From assembly GCA_942491145.1 (NCBI GenBank), contig CALOBC010000017.1, forward strand, positions 868,001 to 932,000: 64,000 nucleotides of DNA, written 5' to 3'. The first letter of the stretch is position 1, and each line of letters begins with the position of its first letter. The notes under the pieces are model-generated. The model had not been told where the DNA came from. It ran no database searches and was given only the letters and a program-made list of their open reading frames with translations. The DNA is from CAXQUZ01 sp942491145. Its GTDB lineage: Bacteria > Myxococcota_A > UBA796 > UBA2385. The translations under genes were made by a program, and so were the position numbers. Below are positions 35,001 through 43,046 of this stretch, piece by piece.

Positions 35001-36419
35001 ATGACCTGGCTTGTGCAGCCCCTCCTGTGTCCGAGCCTCGCTGGTCAGACGGTGGCGGTGCTCGTGCGCTTGCACGCCTCAGCGACCGGGCCGGTGTGTT
35101 TGTGGGACGAGGAACACCCTGCGCAGGTGTTCGATGACAATGGCTTAGCCTACGTCATTCTTGGCGCCGTCCGGCCCCTCGATGTGGGGCTGTTCCGCGA
35201 CGGACCGCGCTGGCTGTCGGTGGTCCACAACGGCGAAGATGTGCCCCCCCAGACCCGGGTGCCCGTCGACGGTCGCGCGCTTGTGGTGGCCCACCAGCTG
35301 ACCCGACTCCGCGAACGCCTCGACCAGCCCACTCCCGCCCTGCAGCGTGTGGAAGACGCCGTCGCGACCCTCCGTGACCACCTCGATGCGGTCCACCGCG
35401 AGCGCCATCCCCAGACCGACCCGTTGGTCCCTCTCCAGGTCGACCTGGACGCCCTCCAGATGGCCGTCAATGTGCTCCAACAAGCCCACCACACCACGGC
35501 CGACGCCGTGCATGATCTGGTGGGCAGCGGGGGCGAGCTGGAGGATCACGAGCGCCGCATCCGTCGCCTGGAGGCCCGTGCAGCACCGGTCCAGCTCGCA
35601 CCGGACGCGGGCATGAAACACAGTGGGGCGCTCGCCCGTATGGCCCCCCCGACCGCTTCCCTGGAGCCTTCCATGTCCGACAGTCTCCCCCCGGCACCTT
35701 GGTTCGATGAAGTCCGAGAGGCCTTCTTGGACGGCAGCGCCAGCGTCTTCGTCCTCCATGGACTGGTGGATGACCTCCACCCGGTGCCGGTCTCGGGTGG
35801 GCTGACTTGGGGACCGCTGGCCGATGCAGTGGCCGCGCGCCTGACGGGCTCCCGCGACATCGTCCTCCGGTATGACCTGTTCAAGGGCATTCGGGGCGAA
35901 GGCGCGACCGCCCAGCGCTCACTCGAGGGCCAGCCGGTGCTCCCGGGTGTGCAACCGGCGCTCGCTCGCATTGGCAAGCTGTTGGGTGATCGGCGAAAGA
36001 GCACGGGCGTGGTGATCGATCAAGCGGACCTGTTGTTCCCCCCCGGTGCGGCGCGCGCGCTCTCCCCGGACGATCGCCTGGCCCGCAGCGCCCTGCGGCA
36101 CTGGCTGGATGATCCGAAGCTTCGGGAGAGCAACAACATCCTCTTTCTGGTCACATCCTCGGCGGACGACCTCCCCGCGGAGCTTCTCCGCAGTGCCCGC
36201 TGCCGCGTGATCTTGGTGAACGCCCACGGTGCGGCCACGCTGCGTGCCTACCTGCGGACGGTGTACGCCGTCGATGTGCCGGTGCCCGACGACGTCACGC
36301 TCAACGGACCGCTTCTTGCGCACATCGGTGCACTCAACCGGCTGGGACGGGCGCCTGACGCCGTCGAGCTGGCCCAGTGGACCGCCGTCTTCCAACCCCC
36401 TGCCCCCCTCTCGGAGTGA
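35001..36419 (+). CDS. Protein with N-terminal helical domain and degenerate AAA-like module
   Basis: The ATG at 35001 has GGAG 8 bases upstream. Of 472 residues, 1-100 form a beta-rich part, 115-200 are helical or coiled-coil, and 225-472 are a module related to those in the next protein: PWFDEVREAFLDGSASVF-VLHGLVDDL, a Walker-B-like TGVVIDQADLLFP, then DDPKLRESNNILFLVTSSAD (sensor-1 position). No Walker A is present, so it should not hydrolyse ATP. An internal ATG at 35673, with its own GGAG 6 bases upstream, begins MSDSLPPAPWFDEV exactly like the start of the next gene, so a short form may also be made. The next gene starts 2 bases after the stop. Confidence 0.75.
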   Translation: MTWLVQPLLCPSLAGQTVAVLVRLHASATGPVCLWDEEHPAQVFDDNGLAYVILGAVRPLDVGLFRDGPRWLSVVHNGEDVPPQTRVPVDGRALVVAHQLTRLRERLDQPTPALQRVEDAVATLRDHLDAVHRERHPQTDPLVPLQVDLDALQMAVNVLQQAHHTTADAVHDLVGSGGELEDHERRIRRLEARAAPVQLAPDAGMKHSGALARMAPPTASLEPSMSDSLPPAPWFDEVREAFLDGSASVFVLHGLVDDLHPVPVSGGLTWGPLADAVAARLTGSRDIVLRYDLFKGIRGEGATAQRSLEGQPVLPGVQPALARIGKLLGDRRKSTGVVIDQADLLFPPGAARALSPDDRLARSALRHWLDDPKLRESNNILFLVTSSADDLPAELLRSARCRVILVNAHGAATLRAYLRTVYAVDVPVPDDVTLNGPLLAHIGALNRLGRAPDAVELAQWTAVFQPPAPLSE

Positions 36420-36421
36420 GC

Positions 36422-38908
36422 ATGCCCGACCCCGTCCTTCCTTCCTGGGCCGAGGAGCTGAAGGCCCGCTTCCAGAACGGAAGCGCCACCTCCTTCCTCC
36501 TCCATGGCGCCATCGACGACCTCCAGCCTTGGGCCGAGCCCGAGGGGGCGACCGCTTGGCTCGAGTCCGCGGACTTCCTGGCGCGCTTCTTGGGGCGCTC
36601 CCGCACGGTGGTCTCGTGGTCACCCCGGGCGGGGCTGGCGTTCTCTTCGGCGGAGGGCGAGGCAGAAATTCGTGAGCGCGTGGCGCTGCGGCGCAAAGCC
36701 ACGGGCCAGAGCGAGCTGGGGGCTTGGCCGAGAGAGGGGCGGGCGGTGCTGGGCCTGCTCCGCTCGCTCGTCGGGGAACGGGGGCTCCGGTTGGCCCTGG
36801 TCATCGAGTCTGTCGAGTTGTTGGCACCTGCGGAGTCCTCGTCGCCCGACGCCGATCTGACCCGAGGCCAAGTCAGCAGCCTCCTCTACGACCCATCGCT
36901 GGGGCTGGAAGCCGATGTGGTGCTGGTGCTCGCGACGACCGACCTCGCGCAAGTGGACCCCCGGGTGTCCGGTGCGTCCCGCCTCGCGAAGGTGCTGGTG
37001 CCACCCCCGGACTTTCGCGCCGTGAAGGAGCTGGTGGCCAACCTGATGGTGGGTGCCGAGGCGTCGGCGATCGACAAGGTGGCGGCGGGGCTGTCCGGCC
37101 GGAGCCTGCGGGATGCCAAGTCTGTCGTGCAGCGCCTTCAGGCGGGCCCCACCCCGTCCAGCGCCGACGCCTTGGACCGTGCTGTGCAGGACGCCGTCCA
37201 AGGGCCCCGGTTGCCGTCGTGGGCAGAGGAGCTGCGCGAGCGCTACCTCGCGGGAGAGTCCGCGCTGTTCCTGGTTCACGGCAATGTGCGGGACCTCTTC
37301 GCCTGGGAGGACGAGGCCGGCGAGATCCAGTGGGTCGCGCTGCGCGAGTTCCTGGAGCGCTTTCTGTGTCGGCACAAGAACATCGTTGCCTACTACAATG
37401 TCAGCGAGGGGCTCGAGTTCCCGATGGCTGGCATGGACGGGCGCTTCGTGCGTGCCGTCAACGGCGGGCGGGGGGGCGCGCGCATCACTCCCGGTGAGGA
37501 CCTGCCCCGCACGCCAGACGCCGTCCTGCCGCTGATGGAAGCGCTCATCACGTCGACTGCGCCGTCGGTCTCGGCGGCCGTGGTGCTGGACTATGTCGAG
37601 ATGATCGTGCCGATGGCCGAGCTGGGCTTCATGTCCGAGTCTGACAAGGCCAACCTGGTCGCGCTTCAGCGCTGGTCGAGCGACCCCGCATTCCTCGACA
37701 GCGACAACGTCGTTGTGCTGTGCACCGAGACCCTCTCCGATGTGCACCGCCGGGTGGTGGGCTCCCCGCAGCTCGCGGCCATCAACGTCCCGCTACCCGA
37801 CGAGAATGCCCGTCTGTCATTTGTTCGCAGCGTGGACCTCGACGGCATCTCGATGGAGATGGACGACGTCAGCCTCGCGAAGGTGACCGCAGGCCTCACC
37901 CTTGTTCAAGTCCGTGGCCTGCTCAAGCGGGCGCGCCAGTCGGGCGAACAGATCACGTTCCGCACCATCAGCCGGCGCAAGAAGGCGATCATCGAGCAGG
38001 AATGCCACGGCCTGGTGGAGTTTGTGGATCCCGGGCATGACTTCAGCCACGTCGGTGGCATGGAGCGGCTCAAGATCGATCTGCTCAAGGTCTCGACCGC
38101 CATCAAGAAGGGTCACCGCACCCGGGTGCCGATGGGCATCATCTTCGTTGGGCCGATGGGCACCGGAAAGACGTTCATGGCGGAGGCGTTCGCAGCAGAG
38201 AGCGGCCTGACATGCATCAAGTTCAAGAACTTCCGAGAGAAGTGGGTGGGGTCCACCGAGGGCAACCTCGAGAAGATCCTGCAAGTCGTGGATGGCCTTG
38301 GCTACGTCCTGTTGATCTTGGACGAGGCCGACCGCTCGATGGGCTCGTCCAGCGACGGCGACGGCGGGACCTCCAGCCGCGTGATCGCACGGCTCAAGGA
38401 GTTCATGAGCGACACGAGCCACCGGGGTCGGGTGGTGGTACTCATGATGACCAACCGGCCGGACAAGCTGGATGCGGACCTCAAGCGGCCCGGGCGGTTC
38501 GACCTAAAGATCCCCTTCTTCTTCCCCGAGCACGCCGATGAACGCCTTCTGGTGATCGAGGCACTCGCGCGCAAGAACAAGCTCAGCATCGAAGAAGGGG
38601 TGTCCCTCCAGCCGGTGGTCGACGGCACCAAGGGATACTCGGGCGCAGAGCTGGAGAGTGTGCTGTTGGCGGCAGCCGGGCACGCAGCCGACGAGGACCG
38701 CGCCGTGCTCAATGCCGACGATCTCGCCCAGGCGGTCGAAGACGTGATCCCCAGCCGCGACACCCGCATGCTGGAGTTCATGGAGATGCTGGCTGTGTTC
38801 GAGAGCACCACGCGCCGCATGCTGCCGGATCGCTATCAGGGGCTGTCCACCGACGAAGTGCACGCGCGGCTGGACAGCTTGCGTGCTGCCTTGGGCCGGC
38901 GGGCATGA
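36422..38908 (+). CDS. AAA+ ATPase with two degenerate N-terminal AAA-like modules
   Basis: An 828-residue cytoplasmic protein. Module 1 (from residue 7) reads PSWAEELKARFQNGSATSF-LLHGAIDDL, and module 2 (from about 264) PSWAEELRERYLAGESALF-LVHGNVRDL. Each has a Walker-B-like strand (LALVIESVELLAP; AAVVLDYVEMIVP) but no Walker A. The active AAA+ domain starts at about 555: Walker A GPMGTGKTF (near 580), Walker B LLILDEADRS (near 632), MMTNRPDKLDADLKRPGRFD (sensor 1 and Arg finger) and GYSGAELESVLLAA (sensor 2). It resembles Ycf46-like AAA proteins with inactive N-domains. Directly follows the paralogous 35001 gene. Confidence 0.88.
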   Translation: MPDPVLPSWAEELKARFQNGSATSFLLHGAIDDLQPWAEPEGATAWLESADFLARFLGRSRTVVSWSPRAGLAFSSAEGEAEIRERVALRRKATGQSELGAWPREGRAVLGLLRSLVGERGLRLALVIESVELLAPAESSSPDADLTRGQVSSLLYDPSLGLEADVVLVLATTDLAQVDPRVSGASRLAKVLVPPPDFRAVKELVANLMVGAEASAIDKVAAGLSGRSLRDAKSVVQRLQAGPTPSSADALDRAVQDAVQGPRLPSWAEELRERYLAGESALFLVHGNVRDLFAWEDEAGEIQWVALREFLERFLCRHKNIVAYYNVSEGLEFPMAGMDGRFVRAVNGGRGGARITPGEDLPRTPDAVLPLMEALITSTAPSVSAAVVLDYVEMIVPMAELGFMSESDKANLVALQRWSSDPAFLDSDNVVVLCTETLSDVHRRVVGSPQLAAINVPLPDENARLSFVRSVDLDGISMEMDDVSLAKVTAGLTLVQVRGLLKRARQSGEQITFRTISRRKKAIIEQECHGLVEFVDPGHDFSHVGGMERLKIDLLKVSTAIKKGHRTRVPMGIIFVGPMGTGKTFMAEAFAAESGLTCIKFKNFREKWVGSTEGNLEKILQVVDGLGYVLLILDEADRSMGSSSDGDGGTSSRVIARLKEFMSDTSHRGRVVVLMMTNRPDKLDADLKRPGRFDLKIPFFFPEHADERLLVIEALARKNKLSIEEGVSLQPVVDGTKGYSGAELESVLLAAAGHAADEDRAVLNADDLAQAVEDVIPSRDTRMLEFMEMLAVFESTTRRMLPDRYQGLSTDEVHARLDSLRAALGRRA

Positions 38909-39103
38909 CGGTGGCCCGGCGCGCTGTGGTGGCGTTGCCGGGCCTCGACTTCCTCCCTGCCGACTCCGGCGCCAGGGATCGGTGGGGCATCCCCCGGCAC
39001 CTCCAGCCTGTCCTTGACAGCCACGGCGGCACCGCGTAGGAGGGGGCGGCTTCGGGTTCCTTGTCTGCATCGGTCTATGGGTTCTGCCCTGTACCGGTCG
39101 ATC

Positions 39104-39178
39104 GGGAGCTCCTGCTGGCTGCAATCGGGGCCGTCTGTGCCCAGAGCCGAGGTTTTGCCTGCTCTGGAACAAGCTCCC
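39104..39178 (+). promoter_or_regulatory. Nested inverted repeats in the rplU leader region
   Basis: Outer arms GGGAGCT (39104-39110) and AGCTCCC (39172-39178) enclose inner arms CCAGAGC (39141-39147) and GCTCTGG (39161-39167), with a 13-base loop. Both stems are perfect 7-mers, in proper nesting. It could be a structured mRNA leader element or the terminator of an unseen transcript. Confidence 0.35.
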
Positions 39179-39365
39179 GCTCGATCGTGCCAGACATGGG
39201 TTATGCCGAGGCCCCGCGTGGCACTGCCGCTCACGGGTCGAGTGCACCATCCGAACCTCCCAAGTCTCTTCCGCGCTGTCGGTCGGGCGTCTGGGACAGC
39301 CCCCTCGGGGATCAGTGGTTCCGTGTGGCCTTCGGCTGCACATCCGCTGCCCATAAGGGCGCATC

Positions 39366-39380
39366 GAGGACTGGGTCCTC
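39366..39380 (+). promoter_or_regulatory. Small hairpin 78 bases before rplU
   Basis: GAGGAC-TGG-GTCCTC is a perfect 6-bp stem with a 3-base loop. It may form in the leader of the L21 mRNA. Chance occurrence is possible in this composition. Confidence 0.3.
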
Positions 39381-39457
39381 ACCCGCTTGTGTCGGCACCG
39401 TCACCACAGTGCCTTGGGCCCCGGCCCCCCTTTTCGACGATTTCTTCGGAGACTCTC

Positions 39458-39769
39458 ATGTACGCCGTTGTCCAGACTGGCGGTCAGCAGTACCGCGTGT
39501 CCACTGGCGACACCATCACCGTCAAGCGCCTCGATGCCGAGGTGGGTTCGGAAGTCAGCTTTGACGTGCTGCTTGTCGGCGGCGGCGAAGCTGGCCCGCA
39601 GATCGGCGCGCCCCGCGTCGATGGTGCTCGTGTTGTCGCCGAGGTCGTGTCCCACGACAAGGGCGAGAAGCGGGACATCTTCAAGTATCGGCGGCGGCAC
39701 CGGACCCGTCGTCACACGGGCTTCCGCCCCTCCGAGACCACTCTCAACATCAAGGCCGTCGAGGCCTGA
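39458..39769 (+). CDS. rplU: 50S ribosomal protein L21
   Basis: The 103-residue L21 binds 23S rRNA in the large subunit. Seen: MYAVVQTGGQQYRVSTGDTI at the start (the usual MYAVI-x-TGGKQYRV, with Gln for Lys), VLLVGGGE, GARVVAEVVSHDKGEKRDIF and the basic KYRRRHRTRRHTGFRP motif near the C-terminus. Length matches the family. GGAG lies 8 bases before the ATG. It is followed by rpmA after 10 bases, the universal bacterial order. Confidence 0.96.
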   Translation: MYAVVQTGGQQYRVSTGDTITVKRLDAEVGSEVSFDVLLVGGGEAGPQIGAPRVDGARVVAEVVSHDKGEKRDIFKYRRRHRTRRHTGFRPSETTLNIKAVEA

Positions 39770-39779
39770 GGATTGCACC

Positions 39780-40043
39780 ATGGCTCACAAAAAGGGACAG
39801 GGCAGCACCCGAAACGGCCGCGACTCGAACCCCCAGTACCGCGGTCTGAAGCGGCATGACGGGCAGACGGTGACGGCGGGCAGCATCTTGGTTCGTCAGC
39901 TTGGCACTCAGTTCCATCCGGGTGAGGGCGTTGGCCTCGGCCGCGACTACACGCTCTTCGCTTTGTGCGACGGTGTGGTTCGCTACGAGCGTCGCCGCAA
40001 CCGTCGTCGGGTGTCGGTCTATCCGGCCGGCGCAGAAGCCTGA
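39780..40043 (+). CDS. rpmA: 50S ribosomal protein L27
   Basis: L27 sits near the peptidyl transferase centre with its N-terminus reaching the tRNA ends. The 87-residue product begins MAHKKGQGSTRNGRDSNPQY, with the canonical conserved N-terminus and no cleavable extension as found in Firmicutes. GLKRHDGQTVTAGSILVRQ, GTQFHPGEGVGLGRDYTLFA and RRRNRRRVSVYP complete the family pattern. It is followed by a clear intrinsic terminator, so rplU-rpmA may be its own unit. Confidence 0.96.
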   Translation: MAHKKGQGSTRNGRDSNPQYRGLKRHDGQTVTAGSILVRQLGTQFHPGEGVGLGRDYTLFALCDGVVRYERRRNRRRVSVYPAGAEA

Positions 40044-40105
40044 TCGACTTGCTTAGGATGGCCCGGGTCCTGCGGGCTCCGTGCCGATGATTCAGACCCG
40101 CCTTC

Positions 40106-40139
40106 GCCCGCTTCCTGGGCGGGCGGGCTTTCGTTTTTG
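40106..40139 (+). terminator. Rho-independent terminator after rpmA
   Basis: CGCCCGC (40106-40112) and GCGGGCG (40120-40126) form a perfect stem with a 7-base loop, followed by GGCTTTCGTTTTT. It lies 62 bases after the rpmA stop and about 110 bases before obgE, so obgE probably has its own promoter or depends on read-through. Confidence 0.85.
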
Positions 40140-40246
40140 TGACCGTTGCGTCCAAACCTCGCACTGGATTGCTGCCAGCTGGCAGACTTGGATTGTGACG
40201 CGCATGGTGGGTGGTTTCCCCGCCAATCATGCCTTCCAGGTGACCC

Positions 40247-41269
40247 ATGCAGTTTGTTGACGAAGCCACAATTCGAGTCCAGAGCGGTGCCGGCGGCAAC
40301 GGCTGCATCTCCTTTCGCCGCGAGAAGTTTGTCCCGATGGGGGGGCCCGACGGCGGCAATGGTGGGCGGGGCGGTGACGTGGTCTTGGTGGCCACCACCC
40401 GACGCTCGTCCTTGCTGGAGTTTCGTGGCCAGGTTCACTGGCGCGCCCAGGACGGTGGCCACGGACTCGGAAAGCAGATGACGGGTGCCCGTGGGGCGCC
40501 TGTGGAGATCCCGGTCCCCGTGGGTACTCGTGTCTACGATGTGGACCTGGACCGTGTTCTGGGCGATCTCGTCAGCGACGGCGACCGCCTTGTGGTCGCC
40601 AGCGGTGGCGATGGTGGCCTGGGCAACATGGTCTACAAGTCGAGCACCAACCGGGCCCCCCGCAAGTCGAAGCCGGGTGGTGAGCCAGAGCTACGGCACC
40701 TGCGCCTTGAGCTGATGCTGATGGCGGACGTGGGGCTGCTCGGCTACCCGAACGCGGGCAAGAGCACGCTCATCTCGAAGCTCTCGTCAGCGCGGCCCAA
40801 GATCGCGGACTACCCATTCACCACGCTGGTTCCCAGCTTGGGTGTGGTCCGGGTGGGCTACGAGAGCTTCGTCATTGCGGACATTCCGGGCCTCATTGAG
40901 GGCGCTGCGGATGGCGTCGGGCTGGGCCATCGGTTCCTGCGCCATGTGTCGCGGACCCGTCTGCTGCTGCACCTGCTGAGCCTCGCCCCCGACGAGGAGC
41001 TCAGCCCCCTGGTGCGCTATCAGAACCTCCGCACCGAGCTGCGCCGCTTCGACCAGTCGCTGCTGCGCAGGCCTGAAGTCATCGTTCTGACGAAGACGGA
41101 CTTGCTCCCGCCCGAGGTGCTGGGCGAGGTGGTCGCCGAGCTTCGTGCGGAGCTGCCGGATGTGGGTGAGCTGTTCTGCATCTCGTCCCACGCCGAAGAA
41201 GGGCTGCGCCCGCTGGTCACCCACTGCTGGGATGAGGTCTGTCGACTTCGAGGCCTGGGTGAGGAATGA
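40247..41269 (+). CDS. obgE: Obg GTPase
   Basis: ObgE (CgtA) is an essential GTPase that acts in 50S subunit assembly and stress response. The 340 residues hold the glycine-rich Obg fold (GAGGNGCISFRREKFVPMGG, GGNGGRGGDVVLV, GGDGGLGN) and the G domain: G1 GYPNAGKST, switch II DIPGLIEGA, G4 LTKTDLL and a G5-like ISSHAEEGL. The C-terminal OCT domain found in some Firmicutes is absent, as is common in Proteobacteria and Myxococcota. The stop overlaps the next ATG (ATGA). Confidence 0.96.
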   Translation: MQFVDEATIRVQSGAGGNGCISFRREKFVPMGGPDGGNGGRGGDVVLVATTRRSSLLEFRGQVHWRAQDGGHGLGKQMTGARGAPVEIPVPVGTRVYDVDLDRVLGDLVSDGDRLVVASGGDGGLGNMVYKSSTNRAPRKSKPGGEPELRHLRLELMLMADVGLLGYPNAGKSTLISKLSSARPKIADYPFTTLVPSLGVVRVGYESFVIADIPGLIEGAADGVGLGHRFLRHVSRTRLLLHLLSLAPDEELSPLVRYQNLRTELRRFDQSLLRRPEVIVLTKTDLLPPEVLGEVVAELRAELPDVGELFCISSHAEEGLRPLVTHCWDEVCRLRGLGEE

Positions 41270-42096
41270 GGTCGACAGCGCTCGCGCTGCTGGCACTGGC
41301 CGGGTGTGGGGACGAAGCGGCGGTGGCCGCACTCGCCCAGGTGTCCCAACAGGTCCAGTTTGAGGCGGTCGACAGCCTCGGACCTCACCACTTCTTGGGC
41401 AGTGTGCACCACCGACGGATGCGGTCGGATGGCACCGTGGGCCGGACCGACGAGGCCGTGGAGATCCGCTGGCAAGACTGGGACTCGTTTGAGTTTCGGC
41501 GCTCGGTGGACGGGGAGCTTGCCACGGCGGTCATTGCCCGAAGTGGCGTGCCCTGGATGATTCAGGCCAATGGGACATGGCGGCGCGAGGAGGATGCCGA
41601 GCCCTTCCGCTTGGAGCTCCGCCAGAGCTGGAATGCCTGGGACCAAGCGCTGGAGCCGTATCTGGACCGCATTGTCTACGACGACCGGGGCACCGAGGTC
41701 GTCGAAGGTCGTCAAGCGCGGCGTTATGGTCTGTCCCTCGCACCCCCGGTGGCTCGCCCCGATGCGGCTTCCCGCGGGGGCAAAGCTGCGAAGCGCCGCA
41801 AGGCGGGCCGGGACAAGTCCGCGGAGCCGTCGGGCGACCGGCTGCTCTCCATTGCCGGAGAAGTCTGGGTTGATGAGTCAACCGCAGTGCGGCTCTTGGC
41901 AGATGTTCAAGCTGAGCGCATCCACAGAGGGCGGTCCCACGCCGTGGAGCTCAAGGTCGTCCGGTCCGACATTGGTCGGGACCAACAGATTCAAGCGCCG
42001 GATGGCGACGCAAAAAAGGGTCGGAAGAAGCGCAAGTCGCGCCCCGCCGGCACCAGCCTTCCGCCGACCCCCCAAACCGAAGAGCAGAACCCATGA
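41266..42096 (+). CDS. Predicted lipoprotein in the obgE-rsfS unit
   Basis: The 276-residue product starts in the stop of obgE (ATGA) and ends in the start of rsfS (ATGA), so all three are translationally coupled. MRSTALALLALAGCGDE is a short lipoprotein signal. The mature protein has a beta-rich core (HHFLGSVHHRRMRSDGTVGR, VEIRWQDWDSFEFRRSVDGE, DRIVYDDRGTEVVEGRQARR, AGEVWVDESTAVRLLADVQA) of a kind seen in LolA/LolB-like periplasmic carriers, but I cannot show homology. Two Lys/Arg-rich insertions are odd for a lipoprotein. Function unknown. Confidence 0.8.
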   Translation: MRSTALALLALAGCGDEAAVAALAQVSQQVQFEAVDSLGPHHFLGSVHHRRMRSDGTVGRTDEAVEIRWQDWDSFEFRRSVDGELATAVIARSGVPWMIQANGTWRREEDAEPFRLELRQSWNAWDQALEPYLDRIVYDDRGTEVVEGRQARRYGLSLAPPVARPDAASRGGKAAKRRKAGRDKSAEPSGDRLLSIAGEVWVDESTAVRLLADVQAERIHRGRSHAVELKVVRSDIGRDQQIQAPDGDAKKGRKKRKSRPAGTSLPPTPQTEEQNP

Positions 42097-42557
42097 GTTC
42101 AGTCCCCGAGACCGCACCCGAAGCGGACACCCACGAAGACGTGTTCGATGTGGATCCGATCGTCCTTCCGATGGCTCGCCTTGCCGTGTTGGCGGCGAGC
42201 GAACTGAAGGCAGAAGACCTGCGGGTCATCAACGTCGAAGGCCGTTGCTCCTACTGCGACATCGTGGTGGTGTGCACCGGCAAGGCCGACCGGCACGTGC
42301 GCGCCATCGCCAACAACATCGTCCAAGCCCACAAGCGCGCCCGGGGCAAGCCGCCCATCGGTGTGGAGGGCATGGCGAGCGGTCGCTGGGTCCTCGTTGA
42401 CCTGGGTGACGTGCTGGTGCACATCTTCAGCGACTCGGCCCGCGGCTACTACGACATCGACGGGTTGTGGATGGATGCACCCCATGTGGACCTCGAAGAG
42501 CTGGGTCTCAATGAGGACGGTCTGTCGCTGGAGTCGTCAGCCGCATCTGAAGAGTGA
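42093..42557 (+). CDS. rsfS: Ribosome silencing factor RsfS
   Basis: RsfS binds L14 on the 50S subunit and blocks subunit joining when nutrients are short. The 154-residue protein has the DUF143 core: AASELKAEDLRVINVEG, CSYCDIVVVCTGKADRHVRAI, GKPPIGVEGMASGRWVLVDLGDVLVHIFSDSARGYYDID read in sections, with the usual W-V-L-x-DxGDxxVHxF pattern. An N-terminal extension of about 25 residues and an acidic C-terminal tail are extra. It is coupled to the lipoprotein gene upstream and to rlmH downstream (GTGA), the common rsfS-rlmH order. Confidence 0.93.
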   Translation: MSSVPETAPEADTHEDVFDVDPIVLPMARLAVLAASELKAEDLRVINVEGRCSYCDIVVVCTGKADRHVRAIANNIVQAHKRARGKPPIGVEGMASGRWVLVDLGDVLVHIFSDSARGYYDIDGLWMDAPHVDLEELGLNEDGLSLESSAASEE

Positions 42558-43021
42558 AGTGTGTGCTGCTGCGGGTCGGGAAGGGCCGGTGTGCCTGGGC
42601 CGACACGGCGACGAAGGACTTCACCCGTCGCTTTCAGCGGACCCTTCCCTGGGAAGAGATCCGCCTGAAGCCTGAGCCGGAGCGGGGTGACATCGACCGC
42701 GTGAAGGTCGCCGAGGGCGAGCGCGTGCTGGCGAGGGTTCAGCGTGGGGACCTGCTGGTCGTGCTGGATGAGCGGGGGGAGTCGCTGACCACGGACGACT
42801 TCGAGGCGCTCTTTGCGGGTGCACTGCGCGACGGCCGCAGCCGGGTGGTGTTTGCCATCGGTGGCCCCCATGGCCACGGCGACGCGGTTCGCCAGCAAGC
42901 CGCCCGGGTGATTGCGCTGTCGCCCATGGTGCTCAACCATGAGCTGGCCCGGGTCATCTTGGTGGAACAGATCTACCGGGTCAGCACCATGATGTGGGGC
43001 GGCGGCTACCACCACGTCTGA
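42554..43021 (+). CDS. rlmH: 23S rRNA pseudouridine-1915 N3-methyltransferase RlmH
   Basis: RlmH is a SPOUT-class enzyme that methylates pseudouridine 1915 of 23S rRNA in the assembled ribosome. The 155 residues begin at a GTG overlapping the rsfS stop. Seen: DLLVVLDERGESLTTDDFEAL, VVFAIGGPHGHGDAVRQQA (the SAM-binding knot) and LSPMVLNHELARVILVEQIYR. The usual C-terminal NHPYHR reads MWGGGYHHV, keeping Tyr-His but not the rest, so it is slightly divergent at the catalytic tail. Confidence 0.92.
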   Translation: MKCVLLRVGKGRCAWADTATKDFTRRFQRTLPWEEIRLKPEPERGDIDRVKVAEGERVLARVQRGDLLVVLDERGESLTTDDFEALFAGALRDGRSRVVFAIGGPHGHGDAVRQQAARVIALSPMVLNHELARVILVEQIYRVSTMMWGGGYHHV

Positions 43022-43046
43022 GGTGTCGCAGGAAAGGACGCTTGCG

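Larger units (their letters stand above)
38909..39457. other. Leader and intergenic region upstream of rplU, 549 bases
   Basis: No coding frame with support. The stretch contains two sets of perfect inverted repeats (39104-39178 and 39366-39380, listed separately), which could be parts of a long structured leader of the rplU-rpmA mRNA. The 90 bases before rplU are rich in C and end with CGGAGACTCTC ahead of the ATG, giving a ribosome site. No promoter can be assigned with confidence. Confidence 0.5.
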
